DNA from: an uncultured Acidimicrobiales bacterium
GTDB taxonomy: Bacteria; Actinomycetota; Acidimicrobiia; Acidimicrobiales; SZUA-35
Direction of reading: 5' to 3'
DNA: 43,650 nucleotides
Assembly (NCBI GenBank): GCA_937930695.1
Contig: CALHCB010000010.1
Coordinates: 1-43,650, forward strand
Shown: positions 1 to 7,782 of the stretch, one piece after another
Layout of the letters: the number at the start of each line of letters is the position of its first letter
Numbering within the stretch: the first letter of the stretch is position 1
Translations under genes and position numbers: made by a program
Notes under the pieces: model-generated
Database searches by the model: none
What the model saw: only the letters and a program-made list of their open reading frames with translations
What the model was told of the DNA's origin: nothing

Positions 1-754
1 GTCCATCGACGCCCTCGATATCGAGCATGGCTCGATACGACGGCAGTTGTCCGTAGATGGTGAGCGTCTTCGCTACCAGCTCGCGTGCTGGCTCGGGATT
101 GTCGGTGACCCAGACCGGAAGGCTGCAAACGACGGATGGCGTTGGACGGCCAGCGTCGGACGCAGCCTCGTTGATCTTCGGAACGATCTGCTGCTCGAGT
201 GTCTTGGGACCAACGCACCAGAGGATCGTTCCGTCGGTGCGGGCGCCCGCAATCTTGAGCATTTGATCGCCGAGGGCCGCAAGCATGACCTTGGGCGCGT
301 TGTCTGTTGGTTTGGCGTACTCGCCTTCGAAGCTCCACACCTCTCCGGCGTAGCTCGACTTGCCAGTGGCGAGCAGTTCTTCGAGCACGCCGAGGTAATC
401 AAGCATGTGACGAATCGGTTTCTCCCAGGTCATCTTCCAATTGCCCTCGACCGAGGGCTTGTGGGCCAGACCGATACCCAAGATGATGCGGCCATCGGTG
501 GCGGCCTGGGCGGTAAGTGCTTGTGCAGCGAGAGCTTGCGGGTGGCGGGGCCAGGTCGGAACGACCGCGGTTCCCAGTTCGATCTTCGAAGTGGCTGGGC
601 CGGCTGCCATGAGCGCCATCAACGCGTCGACAAGGCCGGTCTGGGCCAGCCAGTACGTGTCGAATCCCGCCGCTTCTGAGGCGACGATGTCGTTGGTGAT
701 CGTGGTGAGGTCTGGGCGGGCGAGAAGGCCCGAGCCGTTGATTCCGATGCGCAT
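1..754 (-). CDS. LLM-class F420-dependent oxidoreductase, C-terminus cut by window edge
   Basis: The frame reads from ATG at 754 and runs off the window at base 1, giving 251 codons with no stop, so the C-terminus is missing. It begins MRIGINGSGLL and contains the LGTAVVPTWPRHP and GRIILGIGLAHKPSVEG segments typical of luciferase-like monooxygenases of the MSMEG_4879 (TIGR03564-like) type. These are cytoplasmic TIM-barrel enzymes that use reduced coenzyme F420; the substrate cannot be told from sequence. It diverges from the membrane protein gene at 834 across 79 bp. A second, different F420 oxidoreductase lies at 27216-28157, so the host very likely makes F420. The family call is firm and the reaction is unknown. 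Confidence 0.88.
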   Translation of the reverse strand, partial: MRIGINGSGLLARPDLTTITNDIVASEAAGFDTYWLAQTGLVDALMALMAAGPATSKIELGTAVVPTWPRHPQALAAQALTAQAATDGRIILGIGLAHKPSVEGNWKMTWEKPIRHMLDYLGVLEELLATGKSSYAGEVWSFEGEYAKPTDNAPKVMLAALGDQMLKIAGARTDGTILWCVGPKTLEQQIVPKINEAASDAGRPTPSVVCSLPVWVTDNPEPARELVAKTLTIYGQLPSYRAMLDIEGVDG

Positions 755-833
755 GCAGCTGACGCTACTTGGTGTGACCGCTGACCCTCGGTGAGACGAT
801 CAAGATCGCGAAAAACAAGCCGAGACTGGGGGC

Positions 834-1571
834 ATGCATCGTGTTGCTGAGCGTGTTGTTTCGGTCGGGTCCGCCGGCCTGCAGCGATCGTCCTCCTGGG
901 CGGTGCATTTGACGCGCCAGGGAGCCGTTACCGCCGATCGCCTCGTTGCTCGTCCCCGCACTCGGGCGACGGCGACGCAAGTCGGAAGCTTGTTCGGCGG
1001 CTCATCGCTGATCGGTCTTGGAGTTGCACTCTTTGTCCACGCACGGCTCGGCTTGCCGCCCTATGACGTTCTGCTCTCCGTCATTCGTGATCGGCTTGGG
1101 CTGACGCTGGGCCAGTCGGCATGGGCCATGGCTGCGGTGCTGTTCTCCATTGCCGCGGCGCTCGGTCAACGTCCGCGCATCGGCGGACTGATCTATGTGC
1201 TCTTCACCGGTGTGTGCGTCGACCTTGCGTTGGGGCTCATCAATGACCCCGATCCCCTCGGTGTTCGTATCGCATTTGTGGTCTTCGGGATGGTGTCGTT
1301 GATCAGCGGCATTTCACTGGTCATTCACTCGGGCATGACCGGCGGTGCCTTTGAGCTCTTGATGCGGGCGGGCGCCGACCGAGGGTTTGATCCGATCCGC
1401 GTCCGCTCGTCGATGGAAATCGGGATCTTCATTGCCGGTGTCGTCTTGGGCGGAGATGCCGGAGTAGCAACAGTGGCGTTTGCCCTGCTGGTTGGTCCGC
1501 TGATGCGAGTGGTTCGTCAGGCTATGGAGGATCACCGAATGGGTCGAGCACATCGCCTTGCAGCCTCGTGA
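834..1571 (+). CDS. YczE/YitT-like integral membrane protein
   Basis: The 245-residue product has a basic N-terminus of about 50 residues followed by roughly five hydrophobic segments. The stretch GLGVALFVHARLGLPPYDVL, the following GLTLGQSAW segment and the SGMTGGAFELLM motif are typical of the YczE/YyaS membrane family. The biochemical role is unknown; Bacillus YczE is linked to secondary-metabolite production, which may not carry over. The ATG at 834 follows a GGGGG run, but the N-terminus is unusually long and Arg-rich, so a start further inside (for example GTG near 905) is possible. It stands alone, divergent from the oxidoreductase at 1-754 and convergent with the gene ending at 1614. 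Confidence 0.8.
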   Translation: MHRVAERVVSVGSAGLQRSSSWAVHLTRQGAVTADRLVARPRTRATATQVGSLFGGSSLIGLGVALFVHARLGLPPYDVLLSVIRDRLGLTLGQSAWAMAAVLFSIAAALGQRPRIGGLIYVLFTGVCVDLALGLINDPDPLGVRIAFVVFGMVSLISGISLVIHSGMTGGAFELLMRAGADRGFDPIRVRSSMEIGIFIAGVVLGGDAGVATVAFALLVGPLMRVVRQAMEDHRMGRAHRLAAS

Positions 1572-1587
1572 TGGAACGGTCGCGTTG

Positions 1588-1608
1588 CGGACGGTCATCG
1601 CCCGTCGG
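1588..1608. terminator. weak stem-loop between convergent genes
   Basis: GACGG (1590-1594) and CCGTC (1602-1606) can pair around a 7-base loop in the 42-bp gap between the converging stops at 1571 and 1614. There is no clear T-run, so this is only a possible bidirectional terminator. Confidence 0.25.
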
Positions 1609-1613
1609 CTGAC

Positions 1614-2627
1614 TCAGTCGTGGTTCGTGAAGAGCGATGACGTCGGGTTGATTCCCTCGAGGGCATCCGCTGCAAGGATGACTGCTGCTGCGGTGTAGGT
1701 GCTGCGCTCGTTGTCGGGGAAGTGCACGAGTTCGGGGAAGACGATTCCGGTGAAGTACCGACCATCTCGATCACGGAGGGCCTGGGCCCAGGTGAACAGG
1801 GTGCGGGCAAGCGTGTCCTCGCCTGCCGCGAGGTGAGCGATGACGCATTCGCAGGTCTCTGCTGCGGTAACCCACGGGCGATCCGACACGCAACGGATGC
1901 CCTTGCCGGGCATGGCGAACCGTTCCCAGCCCTCGGCCAAATGCTTGCGCGCCTCGTCACCGACAACCGCTCCGCTCAGCACTGGGTAGTACCAATCCAT
2001 GGCCCAGCGCTCCTTTGGTTCGAAGGCAGCAGGCTGGTTGGCGATCACGTCGACCAGCCGAGATCGGCCTTCGATCCAATGGTCACGCTCTTGACCCATC
2101 GCGGCGGCGATCTTCGATGCGCAGGCGAGGCTGTGGCTGATTGACGATGATCCGGTGAGGAGGGCATAGCTCCAGGGGGTGCCATCGGGACGGCGAGCCC
2201 AAATGATCTCGCCGCGCTTGGTTTGGAGGTCGAGGACGAACTCCACCGCCCGGTCGATGACCGGCCAATAGGTCTCGAGGAATCCACGATCGTTGGTTGT
2301 CAGATAGTGATGCCAGACACCCGTTGCCAGATAGGCCACGCAGTTTGAGTCGAGCTTGGCGTCTTCGATGCCATTGGCGATGTAGTAGTTGTGCCAGCTG
2401 CCGTCGTGTCGTTGCAGGTCGTACAGCCACTGGTAGCCGCGTTCGGCCTCGTCGATGAGGCCACAGGTAGCAAGGGCCATGGCGGCCTCGACATGGTTCC
2501 AAGGATCAGCATGGCCACCAGGGAACCATTGGATCATCCCTGAGGGAAGCTGCCACTCGGCGATGGTTTGCGCCGTGAGTGTCAGGTCTTCGGCCGACAA
2601 GATGCCATCGAGATCCGGGGTTCTCAT
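1614..2627 (-). CDS. alpha/alpha-barrel (prenyltransferase/glycosidase-like) protein
   Basis: This 337-residue protein starts MRTPDLDGILSAEDL. It is made of helical-hairpin repeats with aromatic, Trp-rich turns (MIQWFPGGHADPWNHVEAA, LQRHDGSWHNYY, LDSNCVAYLATGVWHHY), which fit the six-hairpin glycosidase / terpenoid-cyclase-like toroid that annotation pipelines often label prenyltransferase. I cannot assign a reaction. The start is set by the ATGA overlap with the methyltransferase gene upstream (2624-2627), which implies translational coupling. As third gene of the GT4-methyltransferase operon it probably works on the same glycan or glycolipid, either as hydrolase or as binding/modifying enzyme (inference). 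The longer in-frame extension upstream lies inside the methyltransferase gene and is rejected. Confidence 0.75.
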   Translation of the reverse strand: MRTPDLDGILSAEDLTLTAQTIAEWQLPSGMIQWFPGGHADPWNHVEAAMALATCGLIDEAERGYQWLYDLQRHDGSWHNYYIANGIEDAKLDSNCVAYLATGVWHHYLTTNDRGFLETYWPVIDRAVEFVLDLQTKRGEIIWARRPDGTPWSYALLTGSSSISHSLACASKIAAAMGQERDHWIEGRSRLVDVIANQPAAFEPKERWAMDWYYPVLSGAVVGDEARKHLAEGWERFAMPGKGIRCVSDRPWVTAAETCECVIAHLAAGEDTLARTLFTWAQALRDRDGRYFTGIVFPELVHFPDNERSTYTAAAVILAADALEGINPTSSLFTNHD

Positions 2628-3391
2628 GCGGATGCTCCAGCGAGCGCAGTTGCCGACTGTGCAGATTCGAGGCTCTTGGGTCGGTCGGCGTAGATGACGA
2701 CACTCTTGCCGAGAACCGGATTCAGGATTCGCTCGGCGGTTCGAGTCAGCGTTGGAGCTTCGACGATGTCCCAGGTGAGCAGCTTGAGATAGTTCTTCAC
2801 GAGTGGGTTGTCTTCGTTGTCCAACCCAACCGCGCACTTGAGCCACCAATAGGGGCTGTGGAGTGCATGGGCCCGGTGCTGATCACCGGGTGCAAAGCCG
2901 ACCGATGCGAGCTTGGTGCGCAACTCTGGACCGCCGTAGATGCGCACGTGGCCACCGACGCTCTTTGGCGCGTGATAGGCATCGTTGAGCCACCAGCAAA
3001 TCTGTTCTGGCAGCGCAGCGGGCACCGTCGCCGCCATGCGGCCACCAGGGGCCAGGACACGGTGGAGTTCGGCCATCACGCCGATGTCGTCGGGGACGTG
3101 TTCGAGGATCTCGGACGCGATGATGCGATCGAAGCTTCCTTCGGGAAATGGCAGTTCGAGTCCGTTGGCCTGCAACGTCACCGTGGAGATCTCGGGCGGT
3201 AGCTCGCCGTCGAGGTACATCGCGGCGAAGGTGTCCTTGGTCGCCTTCATCTCGTCAAAGGCCAAGTCGGCGGCAACGACGGATGCCCCTCGTCGAGCGG
3301 TCTCGAACGCATGACGCCCAAAGCCTGCTCCGAGGTCGAGCACCCGCATTCCTGGCTCGAGCCCCAGTCGTTCATAATCGACGGTCAACAT
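2624..3391 (-). CDS. class I SAM-dependent methyltransferase
   Basis: The product has 255 residues. Motif I is VLDLGAGFGRHAFE (about residues 17-30). An acidic loop follows at VVAADLAFDEM, then the GSFDRIIASEILEHVPDD and LHRVLAPGGRM segments of the Methyltransf_11 fold. The C-terminal half is Trp/Tyr-rich and divergent, so the acceptor is unknown. Its ATG overlaps the stop of the GT4 gene in a TGATG junction (3389-3393), and its own stop overlaps the next start in ATGA, so the three genes form one tightly coupled operon. By context it probably methylates a sugar or lipid-linked glycan made by the neighbouring glycosyltransferase (inference). Confidence 0.88.
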   Translation of the reverse strand: MLTVDYERLGLEPGMRVLDLGAGFGRHAFETARRGASVVAADLAFDEMKATKDTFAAMYLDGELPPEISTVTLQANGLELPFPEGSFDRIIASEILEHVPDDIGVMAELHRVLAPGGRMAATVPAALPEQICWWLNDAYHAPKSVGGHVRIYGGPELRTKLASVGFAPGDQHRAHALHSPYWWLKCAVGLDNEDNPLVKNYLKLLTWDIVEAPTLTRTAERILNPVLGKSVVIYADRPKSLESAQSATALAGASA

Positions 3392-4689
3392 CAGCTGGCC
3401 TCTCGCAGTGCGGCTTCGCGCTTCAGGTCAATCACTTCGCGATATTGGGCCACCGTGTTCACCGCGGTCTGGCGCCATGTGTAGAGCTCGCTCACCCGTT
3501 GCCGGCCAGCAGGACCGATCTTGGCCCGAAGTTCTGGGTCAGAGAGGCCTCGCTCGAGAGCCGCCCGCAATGAGTCGACGTCGCCAGCTTTGCATCGCAG
3601 CACGGTTTCACCGTCGATGCCGGTCACCTCGGGAAGTGCTCCGCCGTCGCTCGCCACGAGCGGCGTTGCCGAACCCATGGCTTCAACAGCAGGGAGTGAG
3701 AATCCTTCATAGAGCGAGGGCACAACGGCCATCTCGGACTCGGCGTAGAGCTCGACGATGCGCTCGTCGGGAACGCCGGTGACGAAGTGGATGTGGTCAG
3801 CAAGTCCGAGCTTCTCGATGAGCTTCGCCGATGGCCCGCCAGGCTTGGCTCGTCCGATCACCGTGAGCGTGACGTCTCGCTCGGTGCGCAGCTTGGCGAT
3901 GGCTTCAAGAAGGAACTTCAGACCCTTCAGCTCGACGTCGGCCGACGCGGTCGTGATCAGGCGGCCGGGAATCCGGGCGACGCTGGGGTCAGGCTTGAAG
4001 AGATCGGGATCGACGCCGACGTGGACGAGACGCATGCGATCCATGTCGACACCCATGTCGTCGTGGATGTCTTGGATCGAATTCTCCGAGACCACAACGA
4101 TCCGAGGCATTCGCTGGGCCACACGACCCTGCATCTTCACAAAGCCGTACCACCGGCCAATGCTGAGCTTCTTGCGACGTGAGGTTGCCGCGTCGATCTC
4201 GAGGCGCCGGTCGACCGTGATCGGGTGATGCAGGGTGACGAGTGTCGGGATGATCTTGTCGATGCCGAGGATGCCATAGCCCAAACACTGGTTGTCGTGT
4301 ACCAGATCGAAGTCGAGGGCCCGGTCTTCGAGGGTCTTGAGCGCTCGATAGCTAAAGGCCAGCGGCTCGGGAAACATGCCGGTGGAGAAGGTGGCGAGTT
4401 CGAGGACGTCCGCCTTCGACTTGATCTCCCAATACGCAGGGAAGCGTCCGGGGTAGTGGTCGTTGAAGATGTCGAGGCTTGGCAGTTTGTGCAGCGTGAT
4501 GCGATCGTCCAGAACCGGATAGGGCTGGCCGGAGAATACGTCGACCGAATGGCCCAAGTCGACGAGTGCCTTCGTGAGATGGCGGGTGTAGATGCCCTGA
4601 CCACCTACGGTCGGTTTCGACCGGTAGGACAGGTATGCGAGGCGAAGCGGCTCGTCTTCGGTGGGGAAGCGACGGTCGGGTGCGGCCAT
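3391..4689 (-). CDS. GT4-family glycosyltransferase
   Basis: A GT-B fold retaining glycosyltransferase of 432 residues from the chosen ATG at 4689 (MAAPDRRFPT). The N-terminal domain has the acceptor loop KPTVGGQGIYTRHL. The C-terminal nucleotide-sugar domain has the EGFSLPAVE motif (E328-x7-E336) followed by ATPLVASDGGALPEV, as in glycosyltransferase families 4/5. The frame stays open to an ATG at 4827, adding 46 Arg/Ser-rich residues, but that extension would cover the ECF-like promoter at 4787-4814 and is not conserved-looking; the chosen ATG has an upstream GAAAG. It is the first gene of the three-gene operon with the methyltransferase and alpha/alpha-barrel protein. The sugar donor and acceptor are unknown. 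Confidence 0.9.
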   Translation of the reverse strand: MAAPDRRFPTEDEPLRLAYLSYRSKPTVGGQGIYTRHLTKALVDLGHSVDVFSGQPYPVLDDRITLHKLPSLDIFNDHYPGRFPAYWEIKSKADVLELATFSTGMFPEPLAFSYRALKTLEDRALDFDLVHDNQCLGYGILGIDKIIPTLVTLHHPITVDRRLEIDAATSRRKKLSIGRWYGFVKMQGRVAQRMPRIVVVSENSIQDIHDDMGVDMDRMRLVHVGVDPDLFKPDPSVARIPGRLITTASADVELKGLKFLLEAIAKLRTERDVTLTVIGRAKPGGPSAKLIEKLGLADHIHFVTGVPDERIVELYAESEMAVVPSLYEGFSLPAVEAMGSATPLVASDGGALPEVTGIDGETVLRCKAGDVDSLRAALERGLSDPELRAKIGPAGRQRVSELYTWRQTAVNTVAQYREVIDLKREAALREAS

Positions 4690-4786
4690 GGAGTTTCTTT
4701 CGGGCTCATCGGAGGACGATTTCCCCATCATGCGGAGGGATAATCGCCTTGTACGTGCGAATTCCGACGTCGGAACTCGCCCCAAC

Positions 4787-4814
4787 CTAACGGTGTAAGG
4801 CTGGAAAGAGTTCC
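4787..4814 (-). promoter_or_regulatory. putative ECF-sigma promoter of the GT4 operon
   Basis: Reading the minus strand, GGAAC (4814-4810) is followed after exactly 17 bases by CGTTAG (4792-4787). This matches the GGAAC-N16/17-GTT pattern of actinobacterial extracytoplasmic-function sigma promoters. It lies about 100 bp before the preferred GT4 start at 4689. Two ECF sigma genes are in the window, and either could be responsible. The -35 overlaps the left end of repeat copy A. Confidence 0.45.
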
Positions 4815-4857
4815 CGGAGGATCTCACAGCCTATGGCCCGAGTGGTCAGACGCCGGT
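4814..4857 (+). repeat. intergenic repeat element, copy A
   Basis: An 18-base block beginning CCGGAGGATC (4814-4831) is identical to copy B at 10750. It is followed by a variable dinucleotide, TGGCC (4834-4838), a 5-base spacer and GGTCAGACGC (4844-4853). The upstream arm can fold with it as RNA: GGCTG 4799-4803 with CAGCC 4827-4831, GAG 4808-4810 with CTC 4823-4825, and TCC 4812-4814 with GGA 4819-4821. It sits between the lipoprotein gene end (4901) and the GT4 operon, 125-168 bp before the GT4 start at 4689. This 211-bp gap holds nothing else that I recognise apart from the promoter. Confidence 0.7.
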
Positions 4858-4900
4858 GGCCTGGAGGCATGGCGCGTCGTCAGTACACCCGACGTTCGAT

Positions 4901-5827
4901 TCAGTACCCGTCGTCTTCGTCCTCTTGCGGCGAGGTGTCAGCTTGCTCGACACCGACGAGCGACCCGTCGGGTGCTACCAGGAACCAGACACCGCCGGAT
5001 CCTTGGCCCTCCGCCTGACCGGGTTCGCCATCGCCAGCAAATCGATAGAGCGGCCATGTTCCCGCCTTCAGTTGCAGGGTGCCGTCGGGGCGTTCGACGA
5101 CGGAGAACACCGCAGGATCAAGATCGGCGGGCAGCTCAGGCGACGTCACAACGATCGGAGGCCAGGCGTCCGCACAAGCGTCGACGCATGTCGGCGCACC
5201 GGCGCTGTCGTCGGTGAAACCGTAGAGGCTTCGCCCGGATGCATCGGTCAATATCTGACCAATTGATGACTCGGCGGTAGCGAGGAGCGGACCTGAGGTT
5301 TCAGAAGCGGCTCCGCCATCGGATTGAGAGGGAACAGCCTCGTTGATCAGCGACCCGTCGGCATTCACGGCGAACCACACATCTCCGGAACCCTGGCCCT
5401 TGAGATCGCCGCTGTTGGTGTCCCCCGCGAAGTAGTAGAGCGGCCACTTTCCGGCAACAAGTTGAAGCTGACCATCCTCACGGGTTGTTGTCGCGAAAAT
5501 GCCGGAGTCGAGCCCGGGAGCCACCGTCCAGTCCGGGCCGACGATCAATGGCGGCCACGCGTCGGCGCATGTTCCAGAGCAGGTGCTCTTGGCGTCAGTG
5601 TCGTTGGTGAATCCGTACAAGGTGAGGCCCCGCTCGCCAACGATGATTTCGCCGAGAGCCGAGCTTCCGAGAGAAGCAGCGACACCGACCGCCGCACCTG
5701 GAGAAGCACCGGCGGCTGCTGCTGGGGCTGTCGTCTGCTCCGTCGTGGCAGCAGTCAGCGGGGTCGCGCCGCACGCAGACAGGGCGAGTAGCCCAACCCA
5801 CAAAACTGTCAAAGACTTCGTTCTCAT
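4901..5827 (-). CDS. secreted lipoprotein with two Lipoprotein_15 repeats
   Basis: The 308-residue product has a short lipoprotein signal with lipobox LSAC (Cys19), followed by an Ala/Thr/Pro-rich linker. Two tandem units of the Lipoprotein_15 (PF03640, COG4315) type follow. Each begins with an LYGFT-D segment, then paired Cys with CADAWPP, and ends with an LQL-AGKWPLYYFAGD-like motif and a GQGSG-VWF segment. The family is lipid-anchored on the outer face of the membrane and has no established function. The start has a strong upstream AGAGGG. It is the last gene of a four-gene operon behind DUF6529 and cupredoxin genes, 56 bp after the cupredoxin stop. A link to redox or copper is inferred from this context only. 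Confidence 0.9.
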   Translation of the reverse strand: MRTKSLTVLWVGLLALSACGATPLTAATTEQTTAPAAAAGASPGAAVGVAASLGSSALGEIIVGERGLTLYGFTNDTDAKSTCSGTCADAWPPLIVGPDWTVAPGLDSGIFATTTREDGQLQLVAGKWPLYYFAGDTNSGDLKGQGSGDVWFAVNADGSLINEAVPSQSDGGAASETSGPLLATAESSIGQILTDASGRSLYGFTDDSAGAPTCVDACADAWPPIVVTSPELPADLDPAVFSVVERPDGTLQLKAGTWPLYRFAGDGEPGQAEGQGSGGVWFLVAPDGSLVGVEQADTSPQEDEDDGY

Positions 5828-5883
5828 GATTTCCCTCTCGTTGTGTTACTTCGGTTGTGTCGCCATCATCGGACGGCGGGAGA

Positions 5884-6279
5884 TCACGAGACCTCGAGCG
5901 TGCCAGTCATCGTCGGATGAACTTCACAGATGAAGGCGTAAGAGCCCGGGGTCACTGGGGCCACGAGCCCGCTTTGCTGGCCGCCATCCAGGATTCCTGT
6001 GTCGAAGGAGCCGTCTGATGACGTGAGAGTGTGTGGCACGGCATCGGCGTTGAGGACGTCAATCGATTGGCCGACCGAAACAGCGAGGGATCCTCGGAAT
6101 GAGAAGTCTGCGATCTCGATGACGGGCGTGCCTGTCGGGGCAACCTGATCGCTGGAGGAGGAAGAAGGGGCTGGTGTTGCGTCGAGAGGAGCAACACCAG
6201 GGGGCCGAGCAAGACCTCCAGCCGTGATCAGAGCTGCGACACCGCAAATGACGATGGTCGGGGTGAGTCGTTTGTTCAT
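5884..6279 (-). CDS. exported cupredoxin (plastocyanin-like) protein
   Basis: A 131-residue protein starts MNKRLTPTIVICG with an N-terminal signal/anchor of about 24 residues and a Ser/Pro linker. The cupredoxin fold follows: IEIADFSFRGSLAVSVGQSIDVLNADAVPHTLTS and, at the end, a SYAFICEVHPTMTGTLEV segment. The type-1 copper ligands are all visible: His83 (VPHT), Cys118, His121 and Met124. It probably carries electrons or copper outside the membrane. It starts 4 bp after the stop of the DUF6529 membrane-protein gene and precedes the Lipoprotein_15 gene. The open frame extends upstream to 6654, but that part is the shadow of the DUF6529 gene. Confidence 0.9.
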   Translation of the reverse strand: MNKRLTPTIVICGVAALITAGGLARPPGVAPLDATPAPSSSSSDQVAPTGTPVIEIADFSFRGSLAVSVGQSIDVLNADAVPHTLTSSDGSFDTGILDGGQQSGLVAPVTPGSYAFICEVHPTMTGTLEVS

Positions 6280-6283
6280 GTGA

Positions 6284-6886
6284 TCAGAACCCCGGCAACC
6301 CGAAGGTCTGGAAAAACCACCAACTCGACGTTGACCAGATGCCGACGAGAAGCGCGAAAAGCACACCGCCAGCGAGGGGCAGAGCACTGTCGGGGACGCG
6401 ACCGATTCGGAGAACCAACATCTTGGTTGCGAAGGCGCCGTAGAACAGACACCCGAGAGTCGAGTGGACCAACACCCTCGTATCGGTACTGCGATATCCC
6501 AGAGACCACAGGCAGTGATAGGCGACGGGAAGCGTGAACAGAAACGCGGTTGTCCCGAGCCATCGATGGACGGTCGCCACAGAACCTGGCGCAGGAGCTG
6601 ACCAAGGCACCTTGCCCCAGAGCAACAATGCTGATGCGATCTGCAGAACGCCAAGGACGAACGCAGCGGTGGCGAACCAGGCCTTCATCGGAAGCACAGC
6701 TGGAAATCCGAATGCTGCGATGCCTTGACCAGTTGGGCTGTGCACCTGGCCGTAGATGCCCAAAGAGAGTGCGACGAGCCCGCCGGACAGTACTGCTCCG
6801 AACAGCATCGCTGAGCCGGATGCAGAATCGGCGTTGGTCACTGGTTCAGGGGCGAGGGGATGTCGGGGAGGTGCGGTCTCCGTCAT
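6284..6886 (-). CDS. DUF6529 integral membrane protein
   Basis: The 200-residue protein has about five to six membrane helices. Conserved segments include VHRWLGTTAFLFTLPVAYHC, RVLVHSTLGCLFYGAF, and a Trp-rich end WSTSSWWFFQTFGLPGF. This matches my memory of the actinobacterial DUF6529 family, often beside cupredoxin and Lipoprotein_15 genes. Intramembrane His residues (His107, His124 and His141, near the positions expected for cytochrome b561-like haem ligands) suggest a possible electron-transfer role; this is inference. The start at 6886 lies 10 bp after the acidic-protein stop, and the stop is 4 bp before the cupredoxin start, so the operon is tight. Confidence 0.8.
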   Translation of the reverse strand: MTETAPPRHPLAPEPVTNADSASGSAMLFGAVLSGGLVALSLGIYGQVHSPTGQGIAAFGFPAVLPMKAWFATAAFVLGVLQIASALLLWGKVPWSAPAPGSVATVHRWLGTTAFLFTLPVAYHCLWSLGYRSTDTRVLVHSTLGCLFYGAFATKMLVLRIGRVPDSALPLAGGVLFALLVGIWSTSSWWFFQTFGLPGF

Positions 6887-6896
6887 GGATCCCGCC

Positions 6897-7691
6897 CTAC
6901 TCGGGCAGCAATTGTTCGGTGCCGGTTTCGACAAAATCGATATTGTCTTCAAACTCGGCAGCGGAGAGCCCTGGTCCTGAGCCGACCCCAAGTTCCTCCC
7001 TCCAGATCTCGGGGTCGGGCTCAAGATCGACTTCTGGGATCTCAGCTACCCGGTCGCTCTCGTCGGAGTCGGTCCATTCAGGGACAACTGCTCGCGGATC
7101 ATCGCCACGTATTGGATCGACCTCGGTCTCGACTGCGCCGGTGCCAAACAGGTCACCTGCCTCTGGTCGAAACCTGGTCGCTGAGTCGGAGGTTTCGGCA
7201 GTGAGCGAGACGTCCTCTTCGATGAATTGAACGTCGTCAGAGTCCTCATCAACGCTCGCATCCTCATCAACGCTCGCATCCTGATCAACGCGAGTGAACG
7301 AGTCGCCTGCGTCCTCGGTGCTGTCTTCTCCTGTGCCTGCGACGTTCCCGTCTCCTACTGAGATGTCGGCGTCATCATCGGCATTTGCGACGTCTCCGTC
7401 GCCAAACTGGGCGTCGGATTCGGATTCGGTTTCGGTGGTACCGCTGTCATCGGTTGTGACTCTGCCGTCGCCGACCGTGACGTCGTCGTCGTTCTCACCC
7501 GACTCCTCGCTGGTCGGCGGGGCTTCGCTTGACGTCTTGTCGACCAGCGAGTCCTGAGGCGCTTTGAGCTCAGGTTCAGGCTCTATGACTTCCTTGGATT
7601 GGGATGTCGATTGCCGGCGTAGCGGTTCATCCGGTTCGGTCACCTTTGTGGTTGGTTCTTGCTTTCCGAACTGTTCGCTTCTTGTCGTCAT
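6897..7691 (-). CDS. acidic low-complexity protein with GDG repeats
   Basis: This 264-residue protein is very rich in Asp, Glu, Ser and Thr and has no signal peptide or membrane helix. It contains recurring units of the form VGDG-V (TVGDGRV, QFGDGDV, SVGDGNV) followed by D/T/S-rich spacers, and a DEDASV tandem encoded by 18-bp DNA repeats. The C-terminal 60 residues (PEVDLEPDPEIWREELGVG) look more ordered. I do not recognise a family. The ATG at 7691 follows a strong GGAGGG. It is the first gene of the operon with DUF6529, cupredoxin and lipoprotein genes and lies directly behind the 18-bp palindrome. Calcium or metal binding is conceivable from composition but unproven. Confidence 0.75.
   Translation of the reverse strand: MTTRSEQFGKQEPTTKVTEPDEPLRRQSTSQSKEVIEPEPELKAPQDSLVDKTSSEAPPTSEESGENDDDVTVGDGRVTTDDSGTTETESESDAQFGDGDVANADDDADISVGDGNVAGTGEDSTEDAGDSFTRVDQDASVDEDASVDEDSDDVQFIEEDVSLTAETSDSATRFRPEAGDLFGTGAVETEVDPIRGDDPRAVVPEWTDSDESDRVAEIPEVDLEPDPEIWREELGVGSGPGLSAAEFEDNIDFVETGTEQLLPE
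7243..7296. repeat. 18-bp in-frame tandem repeat (DEDASV units)
   Basis: Two exact 18-bp units (7243-7260, 7261-7278) and a third degenerate one (7279-7296) lie inside the acidic protein gene. They keep the reading frame and add six-residue units, suggesting recent slippage expansion. Confidence 0.85.
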
Positions 7692-7742
7692 CACGGTTCC
7701 CTCCGTCGTCGGTGACGGTAAGGGAACGATGCTGGGGCCCGC

Positions 7743-7760
7743 ATCAGTAGGCCTACTGAT
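7743..7760. promoter_or_regulatory. perfect 18-bp palindrome, probable LuxR-type operator
   Basis: ATCAGTAGGCCTACTGAT is a perfect dyad with 9-bp arms and no spacer. It lies in the 91-bp gap between the stop of the LAL/LuxR regulator (7783) and the start of the acidic protein (7691), centred about 60 bp before the start codon. Its length and symmetry resemble lux/TraR-type boxes bound by dimers of the same HTH family found in the adjacent regulator. The pairing of regulator and site is inference. Confidence 0.6.
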
Positions 7761-7782
7761 ATCTACCGGGTGGACGTGGCGT

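Noticed and set aside
47-679. Long plus-strand open frame opposite the first oxidoreductase
   Set aside because: Its translation has no family features; the minus strand reads as a clear LLM-class enzyme over the same bases.
4833-5018. Small Arg-rich plus-strand open frame after the GT4 operon
   Set aside because: It overlaps repeat copy A and runs into the antisense of the lipoprotein gene; composition is that of a high-GC shadow frame.
7243-7296. CRISPR-like short repeats
   Set aside because: The units are contiguous, without spacers, and keep a reading frame inside a coding gene.
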